Below, piece by piece: positions 8,398 to 16,764 of a stretch of DNA of 59,038 nucleotides. The position numbers and the translations under genes were made by a program. How positions within the stretch are numbered: position 1 is the stretch's first letter; each line of letters starts with the position of its first letter. The stretch comes from an uncultured Collinsella sp. (GTDB lineage Bacteria; Actinomycetota; Coriobacteriia; Coriobacteriales; Coriobacteriaceae), in the NCBI GenBank assembly GCA_900541025.1, contig UQIL01000014.1:1-59038 (forward strand). Direction: 5' to 3'. The notes under the pieces were generated by a model. It worked only from the letters and a program-made list of their open reading frames with translations, was not told the origin of the DNA and made no database searches.

Positions 8398-8407
8398 TTC
8401 TGCATTT

Positions 8408-8464
8408 GTGTACATCAGCCTCCAAAAGCGACATTTTTCGGCATCTTTGGTGGCTGGTGTACAC
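8408..8464. repeat. 19-bp imperfect palindrome, REP-like
   Basis: The left arm 8408-8426 (GTGTACATCAGCCTCCAAA) pairs with 8446-8464 with two mismatches around a 19-nt loop rich in T. It resembles REP/BIME-type palindromes. The 8280-8667 interval otherwise contains only the preceding repeat and a GC hairpin at 8614-8646. Confidence 0.7.
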
Positions 8465-8613
8465 GTTTTGATTCGGTGATTACATCGATCGGGAAAGTTG
8501 TTGCTTTAAGCAAATGCGTACGGGTCGAGAAGGGCTGGCACCAAAAGAGCCCAACGGCCGTTACGGCTTCGTTAGAAACGCGCCCCATCATGGATGGTGA
8601 ACCCGAAAGGCAA

Positions 8614-8646
8614 GGCGCGCGGGCACGGCGACTCGGCCCGCGCGCC
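8614..8646 (+). promoter_or_regulatory. GC-only hairpin in the ABC gene leader
   Basis: GGCGCGCGGGC (8614-8624) pairs exactly with 8636-8646 and lies just upstream of the ribosome-binding site (AGAAAGGA) of the ABC ATPase. It could be a leader hairpin or a leftover terminator lacking its T-run; a regulatory role is only inferred. Confidence 0.4.
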
Positions 8647-8667
8647 CGGAAGAGAAAGGATAAGCCC

Positions 8668-9392
<725 letters not shown>

Positions 9393-9396
<4 letters not shown>

Positions 9397-10112
9397 CGGG
9401 CGAGAAAGGCGCCCTGCTCGCGGGCCTGCGCGCCGAGGCCCTGAAGTCGCGCCACGCGGCACCGGTTCGCCTGGCCGTGCTCATGGCGCTGCCGATGCCG
9501 CTGCTCGGCGCGATGCCCTACCGGGGCGTGCAGATCTTCAGCGCGTGGAACTACTGGTACGCGCTCTTCCTGCCCGTGTCTCTCTCGCTCGTGGTGGCGT
9601 GCGTCGCGCGGGCGGACGCGCGCACGCGGATGCGGGGGCTTCAGGGCCTGGGCTTCCCGCTCGGGCGCGCCTGGTGGGCCAAGGCGCTCTGGTGCCTCGC
9701 GCTCTGCACGCTCTCGAACCTCGTGGTCTTCGGCATCTACCTCGCGGGATCGGCGTTCTCCTCGCAGGGCCTCACGGCCGCGGGCACGCTCACGATGCTC
9801 CTCTGCGCGCTCGTCAACACGGTGACCGCGGCGTGGATGATCCCCACAGGGCTCTTCCTCACGGCGCGGCTCGGCATGCTCGCGGGCATCTTCTGCCCGC
9901 TCGCCGCGCAGCTCGTGGGTGGGTTCGCCTGGTCGCTGGTGCCGCTGCCGCAGCTCTTTCCGCCGTCGGCGAGCATGGTCATCCCCACGAGCTTCATCCC
10001 CGTGCTGCCGAGCGGCGAGCCACTCGCGGCGGACATGGCGCTCGGCGGGGCGCTCGCCGCAGACGGCATGCTCACACTGGCGGGCCTTGCGGTCCCCCTG
10101 TGCGGGGCCTGA
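9393..10112 (+). CDS. ABC-2 permease, lantibiotic-immunity type, possibly 3'-truncated
   Basis: A 239-residue membrane protein of the MutE/EpiE permease type with about six hydrophobic helices: LAVLMALPMPLLG near residue 30, then LFLPVSLSLVVACV, ALCTLSNLVVFGIYLAG, MLLCALVNTV, MLAGIFCPLAAQL and a final LTLAGLAVPLCG. Its ATG overlaps the ATPase stop codon by four bases, so the two are coupled. It ends abruptly inside the last helix, only 13 nt before the end of a convergent antitoxin gene that also looks altered at its 3' end, so a deletion junction near 10110-10170 may have removed the rest of both. It shares the very high GC of its partner. Confidence 0.78.
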
Positions 10113-10124
10113 CGAATCAGGCCC

Positions 10125-10319
10125 TCACACTGGCATACCTCGCAACCAAACGCTTCCCGGATAATTCATGAGGCCGTACTCGTATTCGAGCCTGCCTATC
10201 TCTGCGGCAAGCGCCTCCGTCATGTAGAAGTTTTTCGTGCGGCCCGTCGACTTCGCCAGGCGGTCGTACCTGTTCGCAAGGTCCTCGGGGATTCTCAGGG
10301 CTGCGGTGGCGGTTGCCAT
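10125..10319 (-). CDS. Orphan RHH antitoxin (RelB/ParD-like), C-terminus replaced
   Basis: A 64-residue protein. Residues 1-50 (RIPEDLANRYDRLAKSTGRT, then KNFYMTEALAAEI and LEYEYGL) match ribbon-helix-helix antitoxins of RelBE/ParDE systems that bind DNA and neutralise a toxin. The last 14 residues (MNYPGSVWLRGMPV) do not look like the usual charged toxin-binding tail, and no toxin gene follows. AAGAGGTG precedes the ATG at 10319, and a TACGTATTAC stretch upstream may hold the promoter or operator. Likely a decayed leftover of a toxin-antitoxin pair; any remaining DNA-binding role is speculative. Confidence 0.7.
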   Translation of the reverse strand: MATATAALRIPEDLANRYDRLAKSTGRTKNFYMTEALAAEIGRLEYEYGLMNYPGSVWLRGMPV

Positions 10320-10692
10320 GACGCACCTCTTGGTTAGATGTAATACGTATATTTCTTTCTATCACATCACCCGAACCCCGCACCGGCGTACGGCCGCATC
10401 TGCTTTTTACCTTACATTGTGTCAACCGGTCCATGCCCGGCATATTCTGCCGGATTGAATCAACCGTTAAATCAATCCGAGCCTTTAAGGGGCGGTTGAA
10501 ATCCTTCGAGGACTGAGGGCACCGTCCCTAGGTCGGCTCCTCGATGGCCTCGGCTGAATTCCCCTGCAATCGACCGCATGGGTTCCGGCACGGGGTTCTG
10601 GCGCTGCCCGAACGGGGCGCAAGACTCGGCCGTCGGTCGTGCCGGACGGCATACGTTTTGAGACCGGCAAGCTGTTGCCGGCTCGAGGATAG

Positions 10693-10712
10693 CGGCCCGG
10701 TGCACCGGGCCG
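10693..10712. repeat. Perfect 20-bp GC palindrome
   Basis: CGGCCCGGTGCACCGGGCCG reads identically on both strands. It has no T-run. Function unknown. Confidence 0.6.
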
Positions 10713-10828
10713 ATCAATAGAGGACTCAGGTTCACAGCGCAGTTTCTTGGGGCTCGCATATATAGGAAGACTTGATCGGCAATCGATTTTAATGAAGTCG
10801 ACAGCGCATGTCAGAGCTTTCAGCAAAC

Positions 10829-10875
10829 CGCAGGTAAATTCGTATACCAAAAATTGGTACACGGATTTACCTGCG
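10829..10875. repeat. 21-bp near-palindrome with 5-nt loop
   Basis: 10829-10849 pairs with 10855-10875 except for two G-T type positions; the loop is AAAAT. It is AT-richer than the surroundings. It could be a REP-like unit or an operator of a vanished gene. Confidence 0.65.
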
Positions 10876-11189
10876 ATGTTCATGCTTGTTCATAAGCCTA
10901 TCAAGCGATATATCCATTATTTTAATGCGCGCGCCTGAGCTTTTGACTGAAGTGGCAGTCCGACCGCCGGCAGGCGGCCACGCTATATCCAAAGGCCACG
11001 CCTACTCCCCGTGCCCGGCTACGTCGACGACCCAGTGCTGCCCGTCGAGTTCCTGCCGCAGAGCTACATCAGGGACGTCTTATTGGGGGACGACCACATG
11101 GAACCCGGGAGATCAAGCTGTACGGCTGATCCATCCGTCAACAACATGTCAAAGCCCCAAAACCCAACAGGATCGCGAACGAGGGGATG

Positions 11190-11230
11190 AATTGACCGCC
11201 CGGGTATTTGCGCCCGGGCGGTCAATTTTA
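11190..11230 (+). terminator. Strong terminator with no intact upstream gene
   Basis: A 15-bp perfect stem (11190-11204 with 11213-11227) is followed by TTATC. The only upstream candidate is the stump at 10954-11190, whose TGA overlaps the stem start. Confidence 0.75.
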
Positions 11231-11367
11231 TCAAGCATGGGTGCGATTCTGTGAGGCCATTTTTCTGGCATCCGCCGTTTGCTCCGGTCTCAACGCACCC
11301 ATCGACCGTTCAGTTATCTTTGCGAACGCGACCACGTGCGCATTTGTCGAACAATCAAATGTCCGAC

Positions 11368-11393
11368 AATGTCTGACGGAGCTGTCAGACATT
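11368..11393. repeat. 10-bp inverted repeat AATGTCTGAC
   Basis: 11368-11377 pairs exactly with 11384-11393. The TGTCTGAC unit recurs near 11484-11492 and GTCTGACA near 11471-11478, giving four copies of the half-site within 130 bp. Confidence 0.5.
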
Positions 11394-11872
11394 CACGCAC
11401 GAACAGGTGAGCTTCGCGAGCGATTGTAGGCAACTAGTAGCCCCAGCTGCGTCTTTGGCGCAGGTTCGACGTCTGACATCTTGAATGTCTGACGTTGAAC
11501 GAAGCTGGTTGATAACAAGCAGGTGGAATAAACATGGAGCCCGACACCTCTCGCGCAATCGGCGCGCGGCAAGGGTCTGGCCCATCTCATATGTTGCCAA
11601 CGCTAACGGTGAACCTGAGCGCCCGGGCACATTCTTTGTTGGCTGAAACCGGCATAGCAACTAGCGGAAGGCATCATCGAAGGAGTGTGCTGGAAAGCAC
11701 CCGTCTCCTTAACTGTTAGAAATGCAAGTTAATAATCTATGTGGCCAATGTGATACCGTTGAACCCGCGTATCGATACCGCTCAGTCATTCGCCTCGCCC
11801 CCGTCGCACGCATCTTCATTCGGTCTGTCATTATTAATCTAACGATGACTTGAGAAATGTAGGTGCTTCTAA

Positions 11873-13687
11873 ATGTACTGTCGATTTCTTCTCAAACTAA
11901 TCCTAAGAGACAGGGCCGTATGGATCTCTACGCTCGTTCTTGCCGCAGCCTTCTCCATCCCCATTGCGTTCAATTCACCCATTTACGGGCCCTTCTTTAT
12001 GAAGCAGGGCATGCAGGGCTTTGTCGACGCATTCAATACGCGCGCGCCCCAGGCCAGCGGCATAGACCTATCGCCAGAGCAGCAAGTCGACGCGGAGCTT
12101 GCAAGATACGCGAACGCCGCTCTTGCCGCTCAAACCGACGCCGCCTTTCTCGATTCTGCCGAGAGCTACTACGCGCTCATGGGCGAAGGCTTCCAATCCG
12201 GGTCCATCGTGGGAGACCGAGAGACCAATGACGCGGCGCTCGCATATTGCCGTGCTCTGAGCAGTTCCGGCATCACGGATATCCCGGCCTCCGCAAGCGA
12301 TCTGCCATTCCTTTCCTTCCTGCCTTACGCCATTGCCACGGCGCCGTCTTTCCTCCCCTTCATTCCCTTCCTTCTCTCGTCGATACTCCTGCTCGGCGCC
12401 ACAAGGCCTGCGACCCTGGCGGCAAAGGCGCCCGTGCCCAAATTCCGGCGCCTTATCCAAACCGTGTTTTCGATAATCGCCGCGGGGACCGCGATGCTCC
12501 TCGCCGGCCTCGCACCCGGGGGCATTTACGCCTTGGCCCTAAACGGCTTCGGGCAAATTGGGTACCCGATCGCCTTCTTCCATGACGGCGCGCTTGCCAC
12601 CACGACCGCGGGAAACGTCTTCACAGCCCTGCTTATCGCGCTTCTTGCGGGCGGAACCTTGATATCCGTTTGCTCCGCCGTCCTATCGACCGCAACGAGG
12701 CGCGTCCTCGCAGGCCCCCTTACCTCCGCGCTGCTTGTCGCGGCCCCGGCATTCCCGTTACTGTCCGATTCGGCACTGGAGCATAACGCCGCGCTCAATC
12801 TCCTGCCGCTGGCCATATTCTCGCCTATCGAGGCAACGGGTTACGTAGGATGCTTCCCGACAGAATTCATTGGCTCCGGTTCAGGCAGCGCATCGATGCT
12901 TGCCGTGGCCCTGGCATACGTCGCGGTCCTTTTTGCGGTCGGCGCCGTTGCGACACGTTCGCCCAAACAGCCTGGACCCGCGAAAAAGCACCATGGGCTC
13001 GAGCTTCTGGACGCGAGCGTGGGATACGGAAGCACGACGATACTTTCAATCGGGTCGCTTTTCCTGAGCCCGGGAACGGCGGCAGGCCTCGTTGCTCCCA
13101 ACGGCTCGGGGAAAACCACCCTTCTTGAAGCGCTGTCGGGCCAATTTCCCACCCGCATCCGCTCGGGAAGCCTGGCGGCAGACGGAATCTGCCAACGTCG
13201 ATCAGCCGAATTTGCAGAACTCGTCTACCTGAGCTCTTCGGGCAGCGCGGATCTCTATCCCACGCTATCGGCCATCGAGCACCTTGCTTTCGTTAGGGAG
13301 GCGTGGAAATCGGCCGCCGACATCGACTCGCTCTGCGACTCCCTCGGAATCTCCCCATATCTCGACAAGCCGACCCGTAAACTCTCGACAGGAATGAAGC
13401 AGCAGGTAAAGCTTGCCATGGCGATAGCGACCGATTGCCCGTACCTCATCCTCGATGAACCGCTGAACGGCCTCGATCCGGGAAAACGGAAAACCTCCTG
13501 CGACGCGATGCGCAGCGAAGTGGCGCGGGGACGCAGCGTGCTCATTTCAAGCCATCTACTCGACGACCTGGCAGACCTTACCAACTCGTTCTACTTCATC
13601 GAAGCCGGCACGCTCGTGGAAAAGATCAAGTCGTCCTCGCAGACGCTCAAGCAGGAATACCTCGATACATACGAGGGAGGTGAATGA
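11873..13687 (+). CDS. Single-chain ABC exporter, permease fused to ATPase
   Basis: A 604-residue protein with an N-terminal ABC-2-like membrane domain and a C-terminal ATPase. One helix (about 12-33) is followed by an exposed segment of roughly 120 residues, then about six helices (near 160-180, 198-225, 243-268, 280-300, 315-335, 345-365). The ATPase (about 380-604) has Walker A APNGSGKTT (Ala for the usual Gly), LSTGMKQQ, LILDEPLNGLDP and SSH. Such small ABC-2 exporters usually have the two domains as separate proteins. The ribosome site is weak (GTAGGTG). The next gene starts one base after the stop and probably works with it. In an island with bacteriocin-like fragments, peptide export or self-protection is a plausible but unproven role. 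Confidence 0.85.
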   Translation: MYCRFLLKLILRDRAVWISTLVLAAAFSIPIAFNSPIYGPFFMKQGMQGFVDAFNTRAPQASGIDLSPEQQVDAELARYANAALAAQTDAAFLDSAESYYALMGEGFQSGSIVGDRETNDAALAYCRALSSSGITDIPASASDLPFLSFLPYAIATAPSFLPFIPFLLSSILLLGATRPATLAAKAPVPKFRRLIQTVFSIIAAGTAMLLAGLAPGGIYALALNGFGQIGYPIAFFHDGALATTTAGNVFTALLIALLAGGTLISVCSAVLSTATRRVLAGPLTSALLVAAPAFPLLSDSALEHNAALNLLPLAIFSPIEATGYVGCFPTEFIGSGSGSASMLAVALAYVAVLFAVGAVATRSPKQPGPAKKHHGLELLDASVGYGSTTILSIGSLFLSPGTAAGLVAPNGSGKTTLLEALSGQFPTRIRSGSLAADGICQRRSAEFAELVYLSSSGSADLYPTLSAIEHLAFVREAWKSAADIDSLCDSLGISPYLDKPTRKLSTGMKQQVKLAMAIATDCPYLILDEPLNGLDPGKRKTSCDAMRSEVARGRSVLISSHLLDDLADLTNSFYFIEAGTLVEKIKSSSQTLKQEYLDTYEGGE

Positions 13688-13688
13688 C

Positions 13689-14117
13689 ATGATAGGCAAG
13701 AGCTATGCAAAGATAGCGATTGTTGGCTTTGTACTTTGTCTTGCAATGGTGCTATGTGCATCATTTGCGAGGTATAGGTCCGAGCAGTCGTTCATCGATG
13801 GCGCTGAAAATGGGTTTGGCATAGACGGGATGTATGTCAACGATGGCGCGACCAGGCCGTCTATGGCGATTCTTGCAGGCGAAGACATGGAATGGCAAAT
13901 CTGTAATGACGATGGCTCTTGTATGGGTGGTCGTTTGGCCGCAACGAGCGATCCGAATTCGTTTGATCTTCTCGACAATGATGGATCGGATTGCGGTTCA
14001 GTTCACCTGTCGTATGCATCACGAGACGGGATGGACGGCATTCTCTACGTCTCCCACGAGACTGGCGATTTCAAGATGCGCAGGACTAACCGAGTGCCGG
14101 CTTTTATCGAGGAGTGA
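13689..14117 (+). CDS. Membrane-anchored protein of unknown function
   Basis: A 142-residue protein with a single N-terminal hydrophobic segment (about residues 8-25, IAIVGFVLCLAMVLCASFA) that acts as anchor or signal, then a hydrophilic domain with a CNDDGSC pair and a later single Cys, probably outside the membrane. I do not recognise a family. The ATG at 13689 has GGAGG at eight bases and lies one base after the fused ABC gene's TGA; a GTG at 13680 is possible. Tight coupling suggests an accessory subunit of that exporter. Its GC content is lower than that of the housekeeping genes. Confidence 0.65.
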   Translation: MIGKSYAKIAIVGFVLCLAMVLCASFARYRSEQSFIDGAENGFGIDGMYVNDGATRPSMAILAGEDMEWQICNDDGSCMGGRLAATSDPNSFDLLDNDGSDCGSVHLSYASRDGMDGILYVSHETGDFKMRRTNRVPAFIEE

Positions 14118-14160
14118 GAATTCCCGGCGGTCTGCCGATCAGGCCGCCAGGGTATCGAAC

Positions 14161-14196
14161 CCCGCATTCATCCGTATACACACGGATGAATGCGGG
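14161..14196. repeat. 14-bp perfect inverted repeat
   Basis: CCCGCATTCATCCG (14161-14174) pairs exactly with 14183-14196 over an 8-nt loop. It lies between the small membrane-anchored protein gene and the exonuclease remnant, so it may mark a junction. Confidence 0.65.
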
Positions 14197-14240
14197 AAAT
14201 GCCCGGATGAAGTTGATAATCAAGGAAACAATGCCGTTCT

Positions 14241-14555
14241 GCCTGGGACGGCTTTGGTCTGGACTTTAACTACAACATCGCAATCGACACTTATCAGCTC
14301 GCGCGACGCGCATGGCCAAATCTCGGACGCTGGTGCATGGAGGACCTTCGAGATTTACTGTACATCCAAAACGACGACGCACACCGCGTGCTCGCCGACT
14401 GCGAAGACGAGATGGCTGTCTACAATGCGATCAGAAACGGCGTGAAGTCCGGAGAGCTTTCTGTCGAACCGCCGCGCCGTCGCGTGAGCCGACCGGGCAA
14501 TCCGGGCAATCTGGTCCCGGCTCTCCCGGTCGTATTCCTACGATATCGCCCCTAG
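14241..14555 (+). pseudogene. Remnant of a DnaQ-type 3'-5' exonuclease
   Basis: The frame from about 14241 encodes IDTYQLARRAWPNLG, then MEDLRDLLYI and HRVLADCEDEMAVYNAI. This is the pattern of the C-terminal half of DnaQ/RNase T exonuclease domains: the D-T-x2-L-A-R segment followed by the Exo III H-x4-D. The Exo I (DxET) half is missing, there is no start codon with a ribosome site, and an in-frame TAA lies just upstream at 14217. The frame then runs on through unrelated P/R/G-rich codons. A 5'-truncated pseudogene, unrelated to its neighbours. Confidence 0.65.
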
Positions 14556-14567
14556 ATCATCAATGTG

Positions 14568-14807
14568 TCAGATAAAGAATGAGGCAATGGCTATGATCAC
14601 GCCTACGGCAGATGCAACGACTGCGCCTTTTTTCCTCTCCTTTAGTCCGACGAACAGGGTTGCCGTAAAGTAAAGGGCGGAAATGCGGGCTATGGCAAGC
14701 GAAACGAGTTCCTTGGGCGGTTTCAGCAAAAGGTCGCTAGCAAAGAGTAATGCAAGCAGGGCAAAGCCGATTGTGTTCAAGTATCTCGATTGATTTTGCG
14801 ACAACAT
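14568..14807 (-). CDS. Small two/three-helix membrane protein
   Basis: A 79-residue protein with hydrophobic stretches at about residues 12-28, 38-53 and 62-79, and a basic loop (LKERKKG) between the last two. The ATG at 14807 has AAAGGAAG upstream. It is the last gene of a short minus-strand run that includes the secreted-peptide gene and the thioredoxin fragment. By position it could be an immunity or accessory protein, but I recognise no family. Confidence 0.7.
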   Translation of the reverse strand: MLSQNQSRYLNTIGFALLALLFASDLLLKPPKELVSLAIARISALYFTATLFVGLKERKKGAVVASAVGVIIAIASFFI

Positions 14808-14927
14808 GGCAACTTCCTTTCAGAACATGCAAATGAAAAGTCGGTACGATGTCATTGCGGTTGCAAAAAAGCCGCCGCTAGGACCGGTTGTCACGAGACC
14901 GGCGATAACTTCAGCGGTGCCAACAAG

Positions 14928-15225
14928 CTAGAGATCGCGCAGGCAAGCCTCCTCCTTCGCGTTCAGCTTGACCTTGTGAGGGACGGTGCGGTTATTTGCA
15001 GATCCGTGAGAATCGCACCACGCCTTGGAATATGAATCCGTGCAGCGCCCGCGCTCAAAAAAGGTATATATCGTAATTTTCGTCGTAATTGTCTCCGACG
15101 TAGATCTCGCTGCTCTCGGCGGGAGATCCCTCGTCGGCATAGGCTGCCGCAACGGGCACAAATGGTGTCATGACAAGGGAGTGGCAAAGCGCTGCTGAGA
15201 CGATGGAGGGCAGGCATTTCTTCAT
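14928..15225 (-). pseudogene. Frameshifted secreted small cysteine-containing peptide gene
   Basis: From the ATG at 15225 (strong AAGGAG) the frame encodes a signal peptide of about 30 residues (MKKCLPSIVSAALCHS..., ending AAAYA) and an acidic, Tyr-rich start (EIYVGDNYDENYDIYLF), then hits TGA at 15055-15057 directly after a T6 run. Skipping one T continues the protein for about 40 codons (ERGRCTDSYSKAWCDSHGSA, then a segment ending CLRDL) to a TAG at 14928. The intact product would be about 98 residues: a secreted, roughly 68-residue peptide with three cysteines. It recalls secreted bacteriocins in layout, but I cannot assign a family. The slip is either an inactivating indel, phase variation, or programmed slippage. 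Confidence 0.6.
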
Positions 15226-15254
15226 GGCTGGCTCCTTAAACTGGCCTTTGATAG

Positions 15255-15581
15255 TTACTCGATGTCGCCTCCTTCCGCTTTATATCCGTTGTATTCGGCG
15301 TATTTCTTTAATAAGGCAAGAGGTTCTTCCTCTCCTTCGGATGAGCCGATGATGTTTCCTTGGTCATCCAGTATGAATACGGACGGAATATGCTCAAGTT
15401 CATATTGGTCATTCACGACCTTATCTTAATCCATGTAAATGGGAAAGTCTCCTTCATGGACCGAGGCTTCTTCAATCGTGCTGTCCTCAGAAACATTGAA
15501 AAGGTTCTTCCTTATGGCTGCGAAATTATCAAGTTGTGGCATATCCTCTATGAGAGATTCGCAGTGCGGACACCACGATGC
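15255..15581 (-). pseudogene. Thioredoxin-like gene, 5'-truncated with in-frame stop
   Basis: The minus-strand frame encodes ASWCPHCESLIEDMPQLD, the CxxC active-site region of a TlpA/thioredoxin-like protein, and continues to a typical strand IPSVFILDDQGNIIG. It lacks everything before the active site and has a TAA (15426-15428) in the middle; sequence on both sides of the TAA is in the same frame. It ends at 15255, 29 nt before the secreted-peptide start, so the two were probably one operon. A redox partner for a disulfide-containing secreted peptide is a natural inference. Confidence 0.7.
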
Positions 15582-16099
15582 CCGGATACCGCATCATCGG
15601 TATCAACCATGACGACCTCGCCGACGGTAGCGGCAAGGCGGGGCTGACGTTTGAGACGACCAACGATGTCCTATACAAACACATCTGGAACGACACAAAG
15701 ACCAATGTCGGCGGTTGGAGGTCCTCTAAGCTCCGCGCCCGCCTGAACTCCGGTGACCTCTGGGCGCTCCTGCCGGCCGAGCTCCAGTCCAAGGCGAAGG
15801 CCGTCACGAAGATGACGGACAACGAGGGCGGCGGTAGCGCCGGCACTCCGACGGCAACGAATGACAAGGTCTTCATCCTCTCGACGACCGAGATTTACGG
15901 AGACCTCCAGTCTGACGGCGCCCAGTACGAGTACTATGCGACGTCGAGGTATTCTGGACCTGAGATTGTGTGCTATTTCAGCACTCGTTCCGTGTCTCCG
16001 AGTGACTCAACGGACTTTATCTATGTTGACCCTTTCGGTCGCTGGAGCAGCGGTAGTGCCAACAGTGCCGGCAACGTGTTTCCCGCTTGGTGCTTCTAG
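15578..16099 (+). pseudogene. C-terminal fragment of a DUF6273 protein
   Basis: The frame encodes YRIIGINHDDLADGSGKAGL, then GGWRSSKLRARLNSGDLW and LLPAELQSKAKAVTK, typical of DUF6273 domains found at the end of large secreted or phage-like coriobacterial and clostridial proteins, and finishes with the usual aromatic end FPAWCF. It has no ribosome-binding site and begins exactly where the head-to-head thioredoxin fragment is cut off, so it is a 5'-truncated remnant. A terminator follows at 16112-16145. Confidence 0.75.
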
Positions 16100-16111
16100 A
16101 TTTTCTAGTGC

Positions 16112-16145
16112 AAGGCCCGCGCGACTCCGCGCAGGCCTATCTTTT
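16112..16145 (+). terminator. Terminator after the DUF6273 fragment
   Basis: An 11-bp GC-rich stem with one C-A mismatch (16113-16123 with 16128-16138) is followed by ATCTTTT. Confidence 0.75.
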
Positions 16146-16562
16146 GGCAAGTGTACGAACGGTTTAGGTTCGCGGCACGGGTATTCGGGTTGAGGAGAAA
16201 TGGGGTCATATGGCGGCTCTCAGAGCGCCTGCTGCACTCCCCCGCCATTACCCCTGCGGCGTCCTCGTATGGAGCCCATCCTGGTTGGCATATCGTTGCA
16301 ATCGCTCACTTGTCCACCGGTCAAGTGAGCTACTGGAATAAATACAGCGACACGCTTGTTCGTTACAGTCGCTATATCTGTGTAAATCGCCGCGATAAAT
16401 ACAGTCTGTACTCGACTGTATACCAGCTACGCGTATGTAGATTCATATCGCGTTAATAAATCGGCCCAAGCGTGTGCAAAACGCGCAAGTAGCCGCAAAA
16501 GGCGATTATCGCGCAGGGTGATTTTTGGCACCCTGTTGATTAATCAAAATTAAGCAATTGCT
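16146..16562. other. Intergenic stretch with short repeats
   Basis: No supported gene. It contains a 9-bp inverted repeat (GCTCACTTG 16304-16312 with 16322-16330) and two ATAAATACAG copies (near 16338 and 16396), each followed by a run of short imperfect repeats. It may be a leftover promoter region of a lost gene at the island edge. Confidence 0.4.
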
Positions 16563-16599
16563 TAAAACAAAAAAGGTCAGGCACTAAGTACCTGACCTG
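16563..16599 (-). terminator. Terminator of tRNA-Pro
   Basis: Read on the minus strand, AGGTCAGG and CCTGACCT (16574-16581 with 16591-16598) form a stem followed by a T-run (TTTTTTGTTTT). Confidence 0.9.
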
Positions 16600-16607
16600 C
16601 AAACTTC

Positions 16608-16684
<77 letters not shown>

Positions 16685-16764
16685 AAGCTTTTGTTTGTTG
16701 CTCTGCTCTCGCTCGCAACAGCGAGTATATTAACCCGAAACTTTGGCCTTGCGCAAGAACTTTT

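Larger units (their letters stand above)
10320..11872. other. Long intergenic stretch without a convincing gene
   Basis: No open frame here has a ribosome-binding site, codon bias or recognisable motif. It contains a perfect 20-bp palindrome (10693-10712), a 21-bp near-palindrome (10829-10875), a terminator (11190-11230) and TGTCTGAC/GTCAGACA repeats (11368-11393, 11470-11495). The frame 10954-11190 (containing PGYVDDPVLPVEFLP), which ends at that terminator, may be the stump of a lost gene. The stretch looks like a graveyard between two acquired modules. Confidence 0.6.

Noticed and set aside
8280..8405. Longer PgsA N-terminus starting at an ATG near 8405
   Set aside because: The extension lies across a palindromic repeat and lacks a ribosome site, whereas the GTG at 8279 has GGGGGAG directly upstream.
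10485..10883. 132-codon minus-strand frame in the gene-poor stretch
   Set aside because: Arg/Pro-rich, no ribosome site, no motif, and it crosses two palindromes; not a convincing gene.
10320..11872. Possible CRISPR array from repeated TGTCTGAC units
   Set aside because: The units are 8 bp, irregularly spaced and mixed in orientation; no cas genes are present.
14928..15225. Assignment to the lactococcin 972 bacteriocin family
   Set aside because: Lactococcin 972 lacks the three cysteines seen here and its conserved Trp/Tyr/His pattern is not convincingly present; only the layout (Sec signal plus short secreted peptide) is similar.
16151..16456. 101-codon plus-strand frame after the DUF6273 fragment
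   Set aside because: No ribosome site or recognisable motif and it runs through short repeats and an inverted repeat.
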